Numbered from the stretch's first letter, positions 25,979-36,267 are shown. The stretch: DNA of 64,000 nucleotides from Arcticibacter sp. (GCA_021155045.1 JAJNQB010000021.1:124001-188000); one strand, 5' to 3'. A program made the numbers and translations. The notes: generated by a model from the letters alone, not told the origin.

Positions 25979-28423
25979 TTAACGAGCAATTACAAATTTT
26001 TCTTTTGCTATAACATTTCTGTTTTTATCTAAATTTATAAAATAGATTCCATTATTTAAATGAGTTAAATCTATTGTTATCAAGTGTTGGTTTGTAGTTA
26101 TTTTTCCAACTAATACAACTTTTCCTGTTATATCCAAAAGGGAGTAATTTAATTTTTCTGATGTGTTTAAATCTAGTTTTTTAATATCTACTTTAATTTC
26201 ATCTTTTGCTGGATTGGGGTACAAAACAATTGTTTTTTCCGAGTTGATTTTAGATTCTAAAATCCCAACTGTATTATCGCGCATAGCAAAAACATATTCC
26301 CCTAATTGTAATGTATCGATGGTAACAGTACCACGTTTATCGGTATTACTTCCTAAATAATTTTTAGTATAGTAAGGATACAAATTCCAATCAGAAGCAG
26401 CATCTCGCCTATATAACAACACAAGGCTATCTTCTGGAGCATTAATTAAAAGATTATCCAACCAATAATTTCCACTAAATGCTGATGTTCTTCCATCATA
26501 AGCCATTGTTGCCCTTGCCTTGAATACAGAAGGTAAAATCCCATCAACTTTCCAATACCTGTTTGGAGATAGGTGATAACCCATTCCAGCAACTTTAAAA
26601 GTGTCTGGCGCTGTGTAATTATGTTCAATTCGAACAAAAGCAGAATCAGTTATTGAAGTTACCGTTAAATTCATTTTCGCATTAGGAAAATTGTGAGCAC
26701 CTCCTGTTTTTATAACTTTGTATTCAGGCGCAACTGCATGCGCAATTTTTTCATCCATATTAACAGCTACAAAAACAGGATTAAAAGGAACAGATAATGT
26801 AAAAGATGCATTTGCTCCACTCATAACAACTCGTTGTGTGTTTTCTATAAAATTGTTGGATTTAAAAGTTATGTTTAAAGGAACTTGTTGATAATAATTA
26901 GGAGCTGAAGTTAATTTCTGTTTCAAATAAACAGTTACGTCATAATTAATTCCTTGTGGCACCACAACAAACGAATCGATTGAAAAATGACACCATCCTG
27001 GGTTAAACACCCAATCATTAAAAAAATAAGTCATGTCCATCCCCGATGCTGCTGTTAAAGCATTCATAAAATCAGTGCTTGAAACATCTTTATAATTATT
27101 TTGAGATAAATATGTTTTTACCGAGTAAAAAAACAAACTATCTCCCATATATCCTCTTAAGCTATGCGCTACATCTGCGCCTTTGTTATATACATGATCT
27201 CCATAAGTATAAGCATGAGGGATATTTGATAAAGATAAGTTTCCTTCTTTAACAATATTAAAATGTAAATTGTCTTCATGATTTGAACGTACTGCAGAGA
27301 TATAATTATTGTAACCATAAAGAGCTTCAGAAAATAAAAACTCGCAATATCTTGCCCAGCCTTCGTTCAGCCACATATCTTCAGCAGTTCTACATGTTGC
27401 TAAATCGCCAAACCAATGATGTGATAATTCGTGCGCAAATAAAGTTTGATAAGTAAGTGTTCCGTTTGCTGTTGCTTTTGGATAAGCAATATTAGTAGCG
27501 TGTTCCATAGCACCTGAATTGAAAGGGACTAAGCAAAATCCAACTCTATTCCACATATACGGCCCAAAATGATTTTCAAAAGTTGATAGTGCTGTATTCA
27601 AATTCAGAAAAGAATTTTTCATATTTATTGTATCGGCAGGTAATGCTGTAAGCATGATTGGGATTGTTCCATTAATCCCATTAAATGCTTGATTAACGTG
27701 TGTATAATTTGCAACGGCAACGGATGCCAAATAAGTTGGAATTTCTTCATTCATTATCCATCTACGAGTTCTATCTCCTCCTCCATCAATAGTATCACTT
27801 GCTAAATAGCCATTGCAATAAGCTACTTTTCCTCCATTAGATGTAATATTAAATTCGTAGGTAGATCGTTCAACAAAATTATCAAAACAAGGAAACCAAA
27901 CCCTTCCATACACATGAGGATTAGCAGCAAAACCAACACCTAAATTATAAGCATATCCACTTTGAAAATAAAATCCACCCCAACCAGAAGCATCACCTTG
28001 AGGTGTGCCATGATAATAAACTATTACAGTAGAAGTATCACCAATATTAACTGTTGATAAAAGATTAACCGAAAGTAATGTGTCGTTATATGTATAACTT
28101 AAAACAGATGTATTTTGTTTTATAGAATCGATAATCAATTCTAATAAATCTAAATTCAATTTATTTACTCCGTTTATTTTGGGAGCAAATTTAACTGCTG
28201 TGTTTCCTTTGATAACATTTGTTGTAAAATCTGTAATGTTAAGATTTATAGTATAGTTTAATATATCAACAGTATCACTCCTAAAATTACTTGCTTGAGG
28301 TAAAATATCATTTGATAATGCTTTTGTAGGATGTTTATGATTTTTTTTTTGCTGACACGTTTGAGAAAATGATAGCTGAATAAAAAATAAAAAAGCAAAA
28401 AAGGTAAAAAGAAACTGTTTCAT
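25979..28423 (-). CDS. Secreted M1 metallopeptidase with T9SS sorting domain
   Basis: An 814-residue protein with signal peptide (FFAFLFFIQLSFSQ), a gluzincin domain and a C-terminal sorting domain. The zinc site is HELSHHWFGD with the third ligand 18 residues later in WLNEGWARY. The exopeptidase motif reads GAMEH where many members have GAMEN. The C-terminal 80 residues (VLYPNPAKDEIKV, LLDITGKVV, LNNGIYFINL) form a type A sorting domain, meaning export by the type IX system and attachment to or release from the cell surface. It probably digests extracellular peptides. A TAAATTTA box lies 24 bp upstream of the start. Confidence 0.94.
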   Translation of the reverse strand: MKQFLFTFFAFLFFIQLSFSQTCQQKKNHKHPTKALSNDILPQASNFRSDTVDILNYTINLNITDFTTNVIKGNTAVKFAPKINGVNKLNLDLLELIIDSIKQNTSVLSYTYNDTLLSVNLLSTVNIGDTSTVIVYYHGTPQGDASGWGGFYFQSGYAYNLGVGFAANPHVYGRVWFPCFDNFVERSTYEFNITSNGGKVAYCNGYLASDTIDGGGDRTRRWIMNEEIPTYLASVAVANYTHVNQAFNGINGTIPIMLTALPADTINMKNSFLNLNTALSTFENHFGPYMWNRVGFCLVPFNSGAMEHATNIAYPKATANGTLTYQTLFAHELSHHWFGDLATCRTAEDMWLNEGWARYCEFLFSEALYGYNNYISAVRSNHEDNLHFNIVKEGNLSLSNIPHAYTYGDHVYNKGADVAHSLRGYMGDSLFFYSVKTYLSQNNYKDVSSTDFMNALTAASGMDMTYFFNDWVFNPGWCHFSIDSFVVVPQGINYDVTVYLKQKLTSAPNYYQQVPLNITFKSNNFIENTQRVVMSGANASFTLSVPFNPVFVAVNMDEKIAHAVAPEYKVIKTGGAHNFPNAKMNLTVTSITDSAFVRIEHNYTAPDTFKVAGMGYHLSPNRYWKVDGILPSVFKARATMAYDGRTSAFSGNYWLDNLLINAPEDSLVLLYRRDAASDWNLYPYYTKNYLGSNTDKRGTVTIDTLQLGEYVFAMRDNTVGILESKINSEKTIVLYPNPAKDEIKVDIKKLDLNTSEKLNYSLLDITGKVVLVGKITTNQHLITIDLTHLNNGIYFINLDKNRNVIAKEKFVIAR

Positions 28424-28517
28424 TGTAAATACTTATTTGATTAGGATAAATTTAGGAATTAAAAAACAATTTTACTATAACTAAGAGTAGTTTAATTTTT
28501 TTATTTGTATAAAAGGA

Positions 28518-30377
28518 TTAGTCAAAAAATTTCCAATATATTCCAATTTTAAATGCCCTATCATTTGTTGGATAATTAGGGGTTTGAATGTATGTATTTC
28601 CCATTAAACCACTATTTAAATGCTCTATTTTTAAAAACACACTTACCATTTTAATTTTAGCATTGATAAAAAAATCAATAAAAGGGTAATTGCCATATTT
28701 TTTTGAATCTTGAAGATAAAACTGACCTGTAGCAGGCATATAAGCATTGGCATAATAGGAAGTAGTATAAAATACAGAAAATCCAATTTGCAATCTCATG
28801 GCTTCTTTTAATACATTATTCTCGTAATACAATGAATGATTCAAAACAAATTGAGGCAAACGAATTACTGTAGAGTCTGGCACATAGTTATAATACATTG
28901 TATTATCCAAATGCCAATTATAAAACTTGAAATCTTTTTTTAAATACACATCTACAATATTTATATTTCCATTGTATTGCCTTGCAATGGAATAATTATC
29001 AAAGTAAGTAATACCACTATAATTAGTATAATTGGCTCCTATAACTAAATGATATTTATTAGAAATAGTTTTAAATCCAATAAAAGTCTTATTGATTTTT
29101 CGAAAAGAATTCTTCCATTCAAAATGATTTGAATTGTAATAGGAATAAATAAAATCTGACGTTCTATTTTCTATCCCAGCATTAAAAAAAACATCAAGGT
29201 TTTTTAGTACTTCCATTTTAACATTACCTGTTGCAGAATAATCATCTTTATTAAAGCCTGAAACAACATACCTTCCTAACAAATCAAAAGAATTTTTTTT
29301 TGTTTTGTAGGTATTAAAAAAATTTCCTCCAACTATAATATTATTGAATGTAGAATCTAAATTATTCTGCTTCACATTCAATAGTTGATGGGAAACATTA
29401 AAAGAAACACCCAACCAATCAACAAATCCTCTATGTTTTAAATTATCCATTCTGTTTATTGAGAATGTATTTTCAATTTTAGTGTTAATTATTTTATCAT
29501 TTGTAACAATTGAATCAATATAAATATTTGAATAAAATCCGGAACTTGGATTTTCATCATTATATCTCCAATCATTGTCTTCATAACTTGACTCTAAAAC
29601 TAAATTCCAAGAAGGGATAATTGTTTTTAACGTATCAACATCTTGCTTTCCAATATTTAAAATTTGCTTTAGAGATATAGAACGATTAATCAGCTCTCGT
29701 TTTGCTTGAACTAAATTTATTTCAATAATTTTTTTGTCAATCAAACCTCCTTCCGTAAAAACAGAATCGTATTTTATGCCTCCATTTTCAGCACTTTTAG
29801 CATCATTGTACGTTCCACTTATTAATAATCCATATCTATTATTTTTTGAAATATAGTTTGATGAAACTGCAATATAACTTTGATTTACATTTTGTCTGAG
29901 ATAAAAACCTTCAGCTCGTATTCTATTAAAATAAGTGCTTACATTCCAATTCGGTTTAATGTTATAAGAAAATATGCCTTTAAAAACTTGTTCTTTTTTA
30001 GATCCCATCACATAAAGTAAATCGGTATAAGGGCTTCTTGTTTTATAAAATTTCAGATTAGTATGAGTAAAAAAATACTCTTGATAAACATTTTGGGCAT
30101 AATTAAATCCTAAGGCACCAAAAGGCTGTTTGTAATGCAATGAGTTTATTGGCAATCCTACATTTCCAATAGTATTACGGGGCAAGTAATTTTGAATAGT
30201 TGATTGTGATGAATTTAGTTTTATATAGGTATTATAATTTAAAAAGTCATTGGTATAAAAATAACTGGTTACAGTCCCTTCATCAAATGCTTTGATTGAA
30301 TCACTTTGTCCAAGCGATGAAAAAACAATCAAATTCAATAAAAAGAATAGACTTATTTTTATTACGTTTTTAACCAT
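28518..30377 (-). CDS. Porin_10-type outer-membrane beta-barrel protein
   Basis: A 619-residue protein from ATG 30377 (an upstream ATG adds six residues before the signal peptide). The signal peptide IKISLFFLLNLIVFSSLGQ is followed by a long series of amphipathic strands rich in Tyr, Asn and Phe, ending in GIYWKFFD with a C-terminal aromatic. This is the profile of the putative porin family common in Bacteroidota. It lies 95 bp upstream of the M1 peptidase on the same strand, so an envelope nutrient unit is possible. Substrate unknown. Confidence 0.8.
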   Translation of the reverse strand: MVKNVIKISLFFLLNLIVFSSLGQSDSIKAFDEGTVTSYFYTNDFLNYNTYIKLNSSQSTIQNYLPRNTIGNVGLPINSLHYKQPFGALGFNYAQNVYQEYFFTHTNLKFYKTRSPYTDLLYVMGSKKEQVFKGIFSYNIKPNWNVSTYFNRIRAEGFYLRQNVNQSYIAVSSNYISKNNRYGLLISGTYNDAKSAENGGIKYDSVFTEGGLIDKKIIEINLVQAKRELINRSISLKQILNIGKQDVDTLKTIIPSWNLVLESSYEDNDWRYNDENPSSGFYSNIYIDSIVTNDKIINTKIENTFSINRMDNLKHRGFVDWLGVSFNVSHQLLNVKQNNLDSTFNNIIVGGNFFNTYKTKKNSFDLLGRYVVSGFNKDDYSATGNVKMEVLKNLDVFFNAGIENRTSDFIYSYYNSNHFEWKNSFRKINKTFIGFKTISNKYHLVIGANYTNYSGITYFDNYSIARQYNGNINIVDVYLKKDFKFYNWHLDNTMYYNYVPDSTVIRLPQFVLNHSLYYENNVLKEAMRLQIGFSVFYTTSYYANAYMPATGQFYLQDSKKYGNYPFIDFFINAKIKMVSVFLKIEHLNSGLMGNTYIQTPNYPTNDRAFKIGIYWKFFD

Positions 30378-30467
30378 TGTTTCTTTAAAATACAAAAATA
30401 GGATTTAGTAATGAAGGCGGTTACTTAAAAAGACATAAAATGCAAAAATAAATTGCGAAAATTTGTG

Positions 30468-30475
30468 TATGTTTG
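30468..30475 (+). promoter_or_regulatory. TATGTTTG -7 box upstream of lpxD
   Basis: TATGTTTG matches TAnnTTTG and lies 48 bp before the lpxD ATG at 30523. Its place inside the upstream extension of the reading frame supports the downstream start. A -33 element is not clear. Confidence 0.4.
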
Positions 30476-30522
30476 GGGTTGAAAAAATCAATATTATTAT
30501 AAATATTGGAAAATCATTGAAG

Positions 30523-31560
30523 ATGAAATTTTCAGCAAAACAAATAGCGACACTTTTGAATGGAAGCATTGAAGGCGATGAAAACACCTCGGTATCAAGT
30601 CTTTCAAAAATTGAAGAAGGAAAAAATGGAAGCCTTTCATTCCTTTCAAACCCTTTATACACGCAGTATATATACGATACAGATGCTTCTCTTGTAATCG
30701 TAAAAAAAGATTTAGTTTTAGAAAAACCAATTAAGCCAACTTGCACGCTTATTCGTGTTGAGGACCCTTATTCTAGCTTTGCCACTTTGCTTGAGATGTA
30801 TAATCAGGCAAAAAACAATAAGAAAGGAATTGAACAACCTTCATTTATTTCACCAACGGCTAAAATAGGCACAGATTGTTATGTCGGAGCTTTTGCATAC
30901 ATCGGTGAAAATGCTAAAATAGGTAATAATGTTAAAGTATATCCGCACTGCTACATTGGCGACAATGTTACCATTGGCGATAATTGCACATTCTTTTCGG
31001 GGGTAAAAATTTATCACGACTGTGTTATTGGTAATGAAATAATGATTCATGCCAGTTCAGTTATAGGGAGTGACGGATTTGGTTTTGCACCAAACTCAGA
31101 TAACAATTACAAAAAAATTCCGCAAATTGGAAATGTAATTATTGAAGATAATGTTGAAATTGGCTCAAACACATCAATTGATAGGGCAACAATTGGTTCT
31201 ACAATTATACGAAAAGGAGCAAAATTAGACAACCTTGTACAAATTGCTCACAACGTAGAAATTGGAGAAAACTGTGTTTTAGCTGGCGGATCATTTGTTG
31301 CAGGCTCTACAAAGCTTGGGAAAAATGTGATGATGGGTGGCCAAGCAGGAGTGGTCGGTCATATTAAAATTGCCGATGGCGTTAAAATCGCAGGGCAATC
31401 CGGAGTTGGTTCAACAATTGACACAAAAGATTCAATCGTACAAGGCTCACCTGCATTTGCCGTTGGCGATTACCAAAGAAGTTATGTTTTATTCAGAGGA
31501 CTTCGAAAATTGAACGACAGGATGAGAGAAATTGAAAATAAACTGAAAGAACAAGCCTAA
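30523..31560 (+). CDS. lpxD: UDP-3-O-acylglucosamine N-acyltransferase
   Basis: A 345-residue enzyme of lipid A synthesis that adds the second acyl chain to UDP-glucosamine. The frame opens at 30463, but ATG 30523 (MKFSAKQIATLLNGS) matches the family start. The N-terminal uridine-binding domain (SLSFLSNPLY) is followed by a left-handed beta-helix of hexapeptide repeats. The family segment SVIGSDGFGFAP and the catalytic His in LVQIAHNVEIGENC are intact. The usual neighbours lpxC, fabZ and lpxA are not here; an acyltransferase gene follows 32 bp downstream. Confidence 0.94.
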   Translation: MKFSAKQIATLLNGSIEGDENTSVSSLSKIEEGKNGSLSFLSNPLYTQYIYDTDASLVIVKKDLVLEKPIKPTCTLIRVEDPYSSFATLLEMYNQAKNNKKGIEQPSFISPTAKIGTDCYVGAFAYIGENAKIGNNVKVYPHCYIGDNVTIGDNCTFFSGVKIYHDCVIGNEIMIHASSVIGSDGFGFAPNSDNNYKKIPQIGNVIIEDNVEIGSNTSIDRATIGSTIIRKGAKLDNLVQIAHNVEIGENCVLAGGSFVAGSTKLGKNVMMGGQAGVVGHIKIADGVKIAGQSGVGSTIDTKDSIVQGSPAFAVGDYQRSYVLFRGLRKLNDRMREIENKLKEQA

Positions 31561-31592
31561 AAAATACTCCACCTCTATTCCACCAGTAGTTT

Positions 31593-32441
31593 ATGCCCGA
31601 AAAATTTATAGATGTCAGCAAAGTTTTATCCGAAAAAGCACCTGGATTAAAAAAATGGCTCCCTCGTTTTGTCGAAAATTGGTTAAAAAGAAAACTTCAT
31701 GAAGATGAAATCAATCACATCATGCATGAAATTAAAGATTTTTACGGGGTTGAGTACAACAACAAAGGGCTAGAAATGTTGGGGGCAAAAATTGAATCTA
31801 ACAACCCTCACTACATTCCAAAAGAAGGCGGAATCATTCTAGCAGCCAACCATCCATTGGGAGGACTAGACGGAATGGCTTTTGTAAAAACAATTGCAGA
31901 AGTTCGCCCTGATATACATTTTGTAGTAAATGATGTTTTAAAAAATCTAAAAAATTATGGTGATGTATTTATTGGAATCAACAAAATTCGAAGTACATCT
32001 CCTACTTCATTAAGGACAATAGAAAGTGTTTTGATGACAGAAGAAGCAATTGGTTTTTTCCCTGCTGGTTTAGTTTCCAGAAAACAAAAAGGAGGCATTA
32101 TGGATTTAGACTGGAAAAAAAGTTTTGTTACTCAGGCAATTGATCACAAACGAATGATTGTTCCCGTATTTATTGAAGGAAAAAATTCTCGTTTCTTTTA
32201 CAATTTTGCTCGTATTAGAAAATCTGTAGGAATAAAAGCAAATATTGAAATGCTCTTTCTGCCTGACGAAATGTTTAAACAAAAAGGACAAACTATTAGA
32301 GTGCATTTTAGTAAAGCTTTTGACCCTGCCAAATTAGACAATAGAAAATCTCATAAAGCTTGGGCTGACCATATTAAAGAATATATCTATTCAGATGAAT
32401 TCAAAAAAGGAATTTCATTTGAAGAATATGCTGGGATTTAA
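31593..32441 (+). CDS. PlsC-type acyltransferase
   Basis: A 282-residue lysophospholipid-type acyltransferase. The catalytic motif is AANHPLGGLDGMAF (H-x4-D), and the acceptor region is IGFFPAGLVSRKQKGGI. Distribution of hydrophobic residues suggests a peripheral membrane enzyme. Likely roles are second acylation of glycerophosphate or of an amino lipid; Bacteroides GlsA, the O-acyltransferase of glycine lipid synthesis, belongs to this superfamily. Position after lpxD may also suggest a link to outer-membrane lipid, but sequence does not decide. Confidence 0.8.
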   Translation: MPEKFIDVSKVLSEKAPGLKKWLPRFVENWLKRKLHEDEINHIMHEIKDFYGVEYNNKGLEMLGAKIESNNPHYIPKEGGIILAANHPLGGLDGMAFVKTIAEVRPDIHFVVNDVLKNLKNYGDVFIGINKIRSTSPTSLRTIESVLMTEEAIGFFPAGLVSRKQKGGIMDLDWKKSFVTQAIDHKRMIVPVFIEGKNSRFFYNFARIRKSVGIKANIEMLFLPDEMFKQKGQTIRVHFSKAFDPAKLDNRKSHKAWADHIKEYIYSDEFKKGISFEEYAGI

Positions 32442-32545
32442 CCCTAAACAGACAGTTAATCGCTCAATATAACACATCTGTTTATTTGTTTGGATTGGGT
32501 TATATAAACGAATCTTAAATGTAAGTGGCTATTTCAATCATTACT

Positions 32546-33232
32546 TTATTCAACGCTACCCAAAACACCTTGATGAAAAGGAGTCCAAATACCAACTTTT
32601 ATATTTGCTTTTTTTAATGCGTTTCCTGTCCAAACATTACACGTTTTAAACATACTATAACAACCATTCGCTTCATAAAAGCAATCACATTTATTATAAC
32701 CAGTATGGCTAATTTTAATCACTTTATAATTTCTAAATTGAAAAGAAGATTCAATATACTGAATCAATAATTGATATTGTTTTTCGGAAATAAATATGGA
32801 TTTACACAAATCATTTTCATTTGGTCGGTATCTTCTATAAGTAATATGCATTGCAGATGTACTCAATCCAAAAGCGGCTTTTAAGGCAGTAGAAACTTTT
32901 AAATCTGCCCACGTTGGTGTTTCCAAATAAAAGCCTTTATCTCCCCAACCCATTGCCACATAATTAAATGTTGAATCAACTTTTTCAAAATCAGAATGAG
33001 GAAATACAGAAGCCCAATTTTTATATTCATTTATTTTAGGCAATACCAAATCAGTATGCACACCATTTGACAATACAAATATTTCAATTTTTTTAGGAGA
33101 ATCGTTAGCTGCCATATTCACTTTTATATATGGCAACAACAAAGCAAAAGCAAGATAAATAAACACTACTGCAGTAAAAATGAGTATTGTTTTAAATAAA
33201 TATTTTAAGGATTTTATTAAAATAGATTTCAT
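32546..33232 (-). CDS. DUF2459 (TIGR02117-type) membrane-anchored protein
   Basis: A 228-residue protein from ATG 33232; the frame also opens with TTG at 33241. It has one N-terminal transmembrane segment (LFKTILIFTAVVFIYLAFAL) and a periplasmic domain with the family landmarks VLSNGVHTDLVLP, MGWGDKGFYLETP, LSTSAMHITYRRY and TCNVWTGNALKKA. His and Cys conservation (NGVHTD, TCNVW) hints at a cysteine hydrolase fold, but function is unknown. Confidence 0.85.
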   Translation of the reverse strand: MKSILIKSLKYLFKTILIFTAVVFIYLAFALLLPYIKVNMAANDSPKKIEIFVLSNGVHTDLVLPKINEYKNWASVFPHSDFEKVDSTFNYVAMGWGDKGFYLETPTWADLKVSTALKAAFGLSTSAMHITYRRYRPNENDLCKSIFISEKQYQLLIQYIESSFQFRNYKVIKISHTGYNKCDCFYEANGCYSMFKTCNVWTGNALKKANIKVGIWTPFHQGVLGSVE

Positions 33233-33316
33233 TGTTATCAAGATAACGTAAGCAATGTATATTATTGTTGATTGCTAAAAAAAATAAAATTTGTTTATTA
33301 GCTTATTGGCTCTTAT

Positions 33317-33475
33317 TTCGAGGAACTATGAGCGTATCAAGAACTATTTCATTCGAAAACATATCTCGATACGGTTTCCTATCGTCAACCTACTCGATAT
33401 AACATTTTAATTGGAAGAGATTTTTATTCTTTAAAGTCAGTTCGAGTAGTGAAGTATGAACGTATCGAGAACTGT
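33317..33475. repeat. Cluster of degenerate GTATCGAGAAC-family repeats
   Basis: Direct copies are seen at 33317-33345 (CGAGGAACTATGAGCGTATC) and 33436-33474 (GTCAGTTCGAG ... AACGTATCGAGAACTG). An inverted copy at about 33362-33398 (TCTCGATACGG) lies between them. Together they could fold into an imperfect hairpin. The 247 bp gap between the two minus-strand genes holds nothing else I recognise. Confidence 0.6.
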
Positions 33476-33479
33476 TTCA

Positions 33480-33716
33480 TTAGACTTTTATTTTGTCTTT
33501 TATATAATCGTACTCTTGCTCATCAATCACAGCCCAATGGTTGCCTTCATTGGCAAGCATATCATTTAAAAAATTACGGTCGGGCATTATTTTTACTTCA
33601 AATACAGTAAGGAAAGCGTTGCTTCCTATTAGCTGAATTTCTTCCCATTGAGTGGCAGAAATAATTTTAAAATAGGATTTGCTATTGGTATATTTTCTAA
33701 ACTGAGGAAATGTCAT
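33480..33716 (-). CDS. Small hypothetical protein downstream of namZ-like gene
   Basis: A 78-residue soluble protein of no known family (MTFPQFRKYTNSKSYFKII). It has aromatic-rich strands and a helical acidic C-terminus (IDEQEYDYIKDKIKV). Its ATG overlaps the stop of the upstream NamZ-like gene by 1 nt, typical of translational coupling, which supports it as a real gene. No signal peptide. Confidence 0.68.
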   Translation of the reverse strand: MTFPQFRKYTNSKSYFKIISATQWEEIQLIGSNAFLTVFEVKIMPDRNFLNDMLANEGNHWAVIDEQEYDYIKDKIKV

Positions 33717-34930
33717 TATTCGAAATCCGGATAAAGCAAATATTTTTTTCTAATGGTTTTAAATTTTTTAATTCCTTCTTGCCATGATTTTCTGATTTCA
33801 TCTTCGGTAATACCCTCTTTTATTTGCTTTTGCAAAGTAGAATTTCCTGCATGAAAATTAAAATTTTGGTCAAAAAATGTAGTTTTATCTGGCGTATTTT
33901 GGTAAGTTCCCATTAACCAAAATAAATATATTTTTTTATAATTTTTGATATATTCAGCTCCAAAATCAGCTAAATTGTAACCATAACAAGTTTGTCCTTT
34001 ATACTTTGGATCACTCGCTCCTATCTTAGATTGTGGTACAAATGTGTAATTCGATTTTTGTAAGGTCGGATGACCAATAATTTGAAATGGCAAATCGGTT
34101 CCTCTACCCACAGAAACTACAGTTCCTTCAAACAAACCTAAACTTGGATACAAATAAACAGATGACATGTTTGGTAAATTAGGAGAGGGTTTAATTGTCA
34201 ATTCATAAAAATCTTTATGCGTATAATTTTCACACGTAATAACTTTTAGTTTGCATTTAATTCCATTTTTTAACCATCCTTCACCATTAATCATTTGAGC
34301 ATATTCCCCTATCGTTAGCCCATATACAATTGGAACAGGATGCAAACCTAAAAATGATTTAAACTCGTTTTCCAAAACAGGTCCATCAACATAATACCCA
34401 TTTGGGTTGGGTCTATCTAAAAGAATGAATGCTTTATTGCTTTCAGCACAGGCTTCCATCACATAATGTAAGGTTGATAAATAGGTGTAAAAACGAACAC
34501 CTACATCTTGTATATCAAAAATAACAATATCAACATCCTTTAATTGTTCTGCGCTTGGCTTTTTATTTTTTCCGTAAAGCGAAATAATGCTCAAACCTGT
34601 TTTTTCATCTTTCTCGGATTTCACCTTTTCACCGGCATCTACAACACCTCTAAAACCATGCTCAGGACAAAAAACTTTTTTAATAGTAACACCTAAACTT
34701 AACAAACTATCAACCAAATGTGCTTTGTTAATTACTGATGATTGATTAGCCACCACAGCAATATTTTTACCTTTAATCAAAGGCAAGTATTCTTGTAAAC
34801 GATAAGCACCTGTGTTTATTTCAGACGATTTTTTTACAACATTATCAATCAGCATTATATTTTGAGCATTAGCAGAAAGAAAACAAGCTACAATAAATGC
34901 TAGTGTAACGAAAACAATTTTAAAGCGCAT
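33716..34930 (-). CDS. NamZ-like exo-beta-N-acetylmuramidase (DUF1343)
   Basis: A 404-residue protein from ATG 34930 (MRFKIVFVTLAFIVACFLSA is a signal peptide; the frame opens 36 bp earlier). The family landmarks are KGKNIAVVANQSS, VFCPEHGFRGVVDAGE, IFDIQDVGVRFYTYLSTL, LDRPNPNGYYVDGP, SPNLPNMSSVYLYPSLGLFEGT and SVGRGTDLPFQ. NamZ removes terminal MurNAc from peptidoglycan fragments in the periplasm, a recycling step. No other muropeptide recycling gene is adjacent. Confidence 0.9.
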   Translation of the reverse strand: MRFKIVFVTLAFIVACFLSANAQNIMLIDNVVKKSSEINTGAYRLQEYLPLIKGKNIAVVANQSSVINKAHLVDSLLSLGVTIKKVFCPEHGFRGVVDAGEKVKSEKDEKTGLSIISLYGKNKKPSAEQLKDVDIVIFDIQDVGVRFYTYLSTLHYVMEACAESNKAFILLDRPNPNGYYVDGPVLENEFKSFLGLHPVPIVYGLTIGEYAQMINGEGWLKNGIKCKLKVITCENYTHKDFYELTIKPSPNLPNMSSVYLYPSLGLFEGTVVSVGRGTDLPFQIIGHPTLQKSNYTFVPQSKIGASDPKYKGQTCYGYNLADFGAEYIKNYKKIYLFWLMGTYQNTPDKTTFFDQNFNFHAGNSTLQKQIKEGITEDEIRKSWQEGIKKFKTIRKKYLLYPDFE

Positions 34931-34979
34931 ACAAGTAAAATAGTATTTTTGTGTAATAAACATCAAAGCTAATTAAAAT

Positions 34980-36227
34980 TTGAATATTGAATATTTTATA
35001 GCCAAACGAATCATAAAAGGTTCAGAAGGCACGCATCAATTTTCGCGCCCAATTGTTCGCATTGCTATTTTAGGAGTAGCCTTAGGAATTGCGGTGATGA
35101 TTTTATCGGTTTCAGTTGTTACAGGTTTTCAAAATGAAATAAAAAATAAGTTAATAGGTTTTGGTTCTCACATTCAAATTACAAATTATGATAGCAACGA
35201 AAGTAATGAACCTGCACCTATAAGCATTCATCAAGATTTTATTTCCCTTTTAAAAACAAATGAAGAGATAAAACATATTCAAACTTATGCTATAAAAAAT
35301 GGAATCATAAAAACAAAAACAGAAAATGAAGGAATTATTTTAAAAGGTGTAAACACAGATTATAATTGGAATTACATCAAACAAAATCTGAAAGAAGGAA
35401 GTGTTTTTACGCCAAGCGACACAATAAACAAAGGCATTGTCATATCTCAATTTATAGCAAACGAGTTAGGGTTTAAACTAAACGACAAAATTGTTATTTA
35501 TTTTATTGTTGAAATTTCTGATAGTTCAGGCACAAGAACTGATATACTAGGAAAAGATTTTTATGTAAGTGGAATTTTTTCTACAGGATTTGATGAAATA
35601 GATAAAAACTATGCTATCGTAGATATTCATCGTATTCAAAAAATTAACAGATGGGATACCACTCAAATTGCAGGATTTGAAGTGGAATTAAATGATTACA
35701 AAAAAATTGATGAAATAAATGACGATTTGAATATAGCGGTGGGCACAGACCTAATGACACAAACAATAAAACAACTTCACCCTACTCTATTTTCATGGTT
35801 AGATATGATTGACGTAAATGCAATTTTAGTATTGGTATTGATGGTTTTAGTTGCAAGTATAAATATGATTGCAACTCTTTTGATATTGATCTTAGAACGC
35901 ACGAATATGATTGGAATATTAAAATCATTGGGCTCTACCAATCAAAAAATACAAAAAATATTTTTGTACAATGCTATCTATATAATTGGCAAAGGGCTTT
36001 TATGGGGAAATGGAATAGCTATTCTTATTTCAATTATTCAATTACAATTTGGCATTTTTACTTTAAACCCTGAAACATATTATATTTCTCAAGTACCTAT
36101 AAACTTTAACATTTTACACATCCTATTTATAAACGCAGGAACTCTGTTGGTGTGTACATTAATGCTATTATTACCAAGTTTAGTTGTGTCTAAAATCACT
36201 CCTGTAAAAGCTATAAAATTTGATTAA
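34980..36227 (+). CDS. LolC/LolE-type lipoprotein-releasing permease (FtsX family)
   Basis: A 415-residue ABC permease with the FtsX-like layout: one N-terminal helix (VRIAILGVALGIAVMILSVSVV), a periplasmic domain, and three C-terminal helices. MNIEYFIAKRI and SRPIVRIA are typical of the Bacteroidota LolC/E group, which extracts outer-membrane lipoproteins from the inner membrane. It begins with TTG at 34980; no in-frame ATG lies near the conserved start. The ATPase LolD is not adjacent. It is divergent from the NamZ-like gene with about 50 bp between starts. Confidence 0.88.
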   Translation: MNIEYFIAKRIIKGSEGTHQFSRPIVRIAILGVALGIAVMILSVSVVTGFQNEIKNKLIGFGSHIQITNYDSNESNEPAPISIHQDFISLLKTNEEIKHIQTYAIKNGIIKTKTENEGIILKGVNTDYNWNYIKQNLKEGSVFTPSDTINKGIVISQFIANELGFKLNDKIVIYFIVEISDSSGTRTDILGKDFYVSGIFSTGFDEIDKNYAIVDIHRIQKINRWDTTQIAGFEVELNDYKKIDEINDDLNIAVGTDLMTQTIKQLHPTLFSWLDMIDVNAILVLVLMVLVASINMIATLLILILERTNMIGILKSLGSTNQKIQKIFLYNAIYIIGKGLLWGNGIAILISIIQLQFGIFTLNPETYYISQVPINFNILHILFINAGTLLVCTLMLLLPSLVVSKITPVKAIKFD

Positions 36228-36267
36228 TATTCTGATTTTACTGAGCATTTAATCAAAAATGGATTAG

